From Malaya genurostris (Eukaryota; Arthropoda; Insecta; Diptera; Culicidae), in NCBI RefSeq assembly GCF_030247185.1, contig NC_080572.1, forward strand, positions 98,629,198 to 98,693,197: DNA of 64,000 bases, read 5' to 3'. A program made the position numbers and the translations under genes. Numbering within the stretch: position 1 is the stretch's first letter; each line of letters begins with the position of its first letter. The notes beneath the pieces were generated by a model, which was not told the DNA's origin, ran no database searches, and was given only the letters and a program-made list of their open reading frames with translations. This document shows, piece after piece, positions 63,986-64,000 of the stretch.

Positions 63986-64000
63986 ACGAGTTTTTTCTCG

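Overview
The window looks like nuclear DNA of a culicine (Aedes-like) mosquito. The evidence is AT-rich intergenic DNA packed with insect transposon families, short GT-AG introns, insect-type gene structures, and mosquito-type repeats (BEL, I-clade, Juan-like and R1-like retroelements, mariner, tRNA-derived SINE heads). The species cannot be fixed from the sequence alone. There is no operon, CRISPR array or bacterial feature.

Host genes. On the + strand, about 11.4-14.4 kb, lie two tightly packed genes. The first is the scavenger mRNA decapping enzyme DcpS (11439-12907, 3 exons, 399 aa). The second is a UBE3D/HECT_2-type E2-binding protein (12983-14378, 2 exons, 443 aa), starting only 75 bp after the DcpS stop. 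On the - strand, 27997-31912, is the Shark tyrosine kinase (SH2-ankyrin-SH2-kinase, 6 exons, 1086 aa). Also on the - strand, 42901-51949, is a Corin-like type II membrane protein: nine exons encode a TM segment, a frizzled domain and three LDLa repeats. Its N-terminal exon lies outside the reconstructed part, and the reading frame stops after the last LDLa with no SRCR or protease domain visible. At 57720-58320 (-) is a geminin-like sequence with a scrambled coiled-coil frame and an early stop. Head to head with it, at about 58370-58960 (+), is an unidentified broken coding sequence.

Mobile DNA, left to right: a BEL/Pao element (1-5693, -) whose RT is split by a 1,100-bp TA-flanked repeat; a 1,572-bp inverted-repeat element with TTTGGCATAA arrays and an 8-bp TSD (8204-9775); hAT-like MITEs; a terminal-inverted-repeat element (14801-15536); an internally deleted R1-clade LINE (15986-17340); an essentially full-length I-clade LINE (19571-27022, -) with 12-bp TSDs, its 5'UTR split by a 1.2-kb element; a set of small MITEs and SINE heads (36-42 kb); a TTAA-flanked 2.67-kb inverted-repeat element and a mariner copy inside the large Corin-like intron; and a 5'-truncated Juan-like LINE (53148-57334, -) with 13-bp TSDs. 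Long (TA)n and (ATT)n tracts lie at 33.7, 52.7, 53.3 and 62.2 kb.

No undescribed defence-type or metabolic system was seen. The points most worth a second look are the protease-less Corin-like gene, the 46-bp copy of one of its exons inside its own intron, the DcpS/UBE3D gene pair, the damaged geminin-like locus with its unidentified divergent neighbour, and several unclassified elements with precise target duplications.
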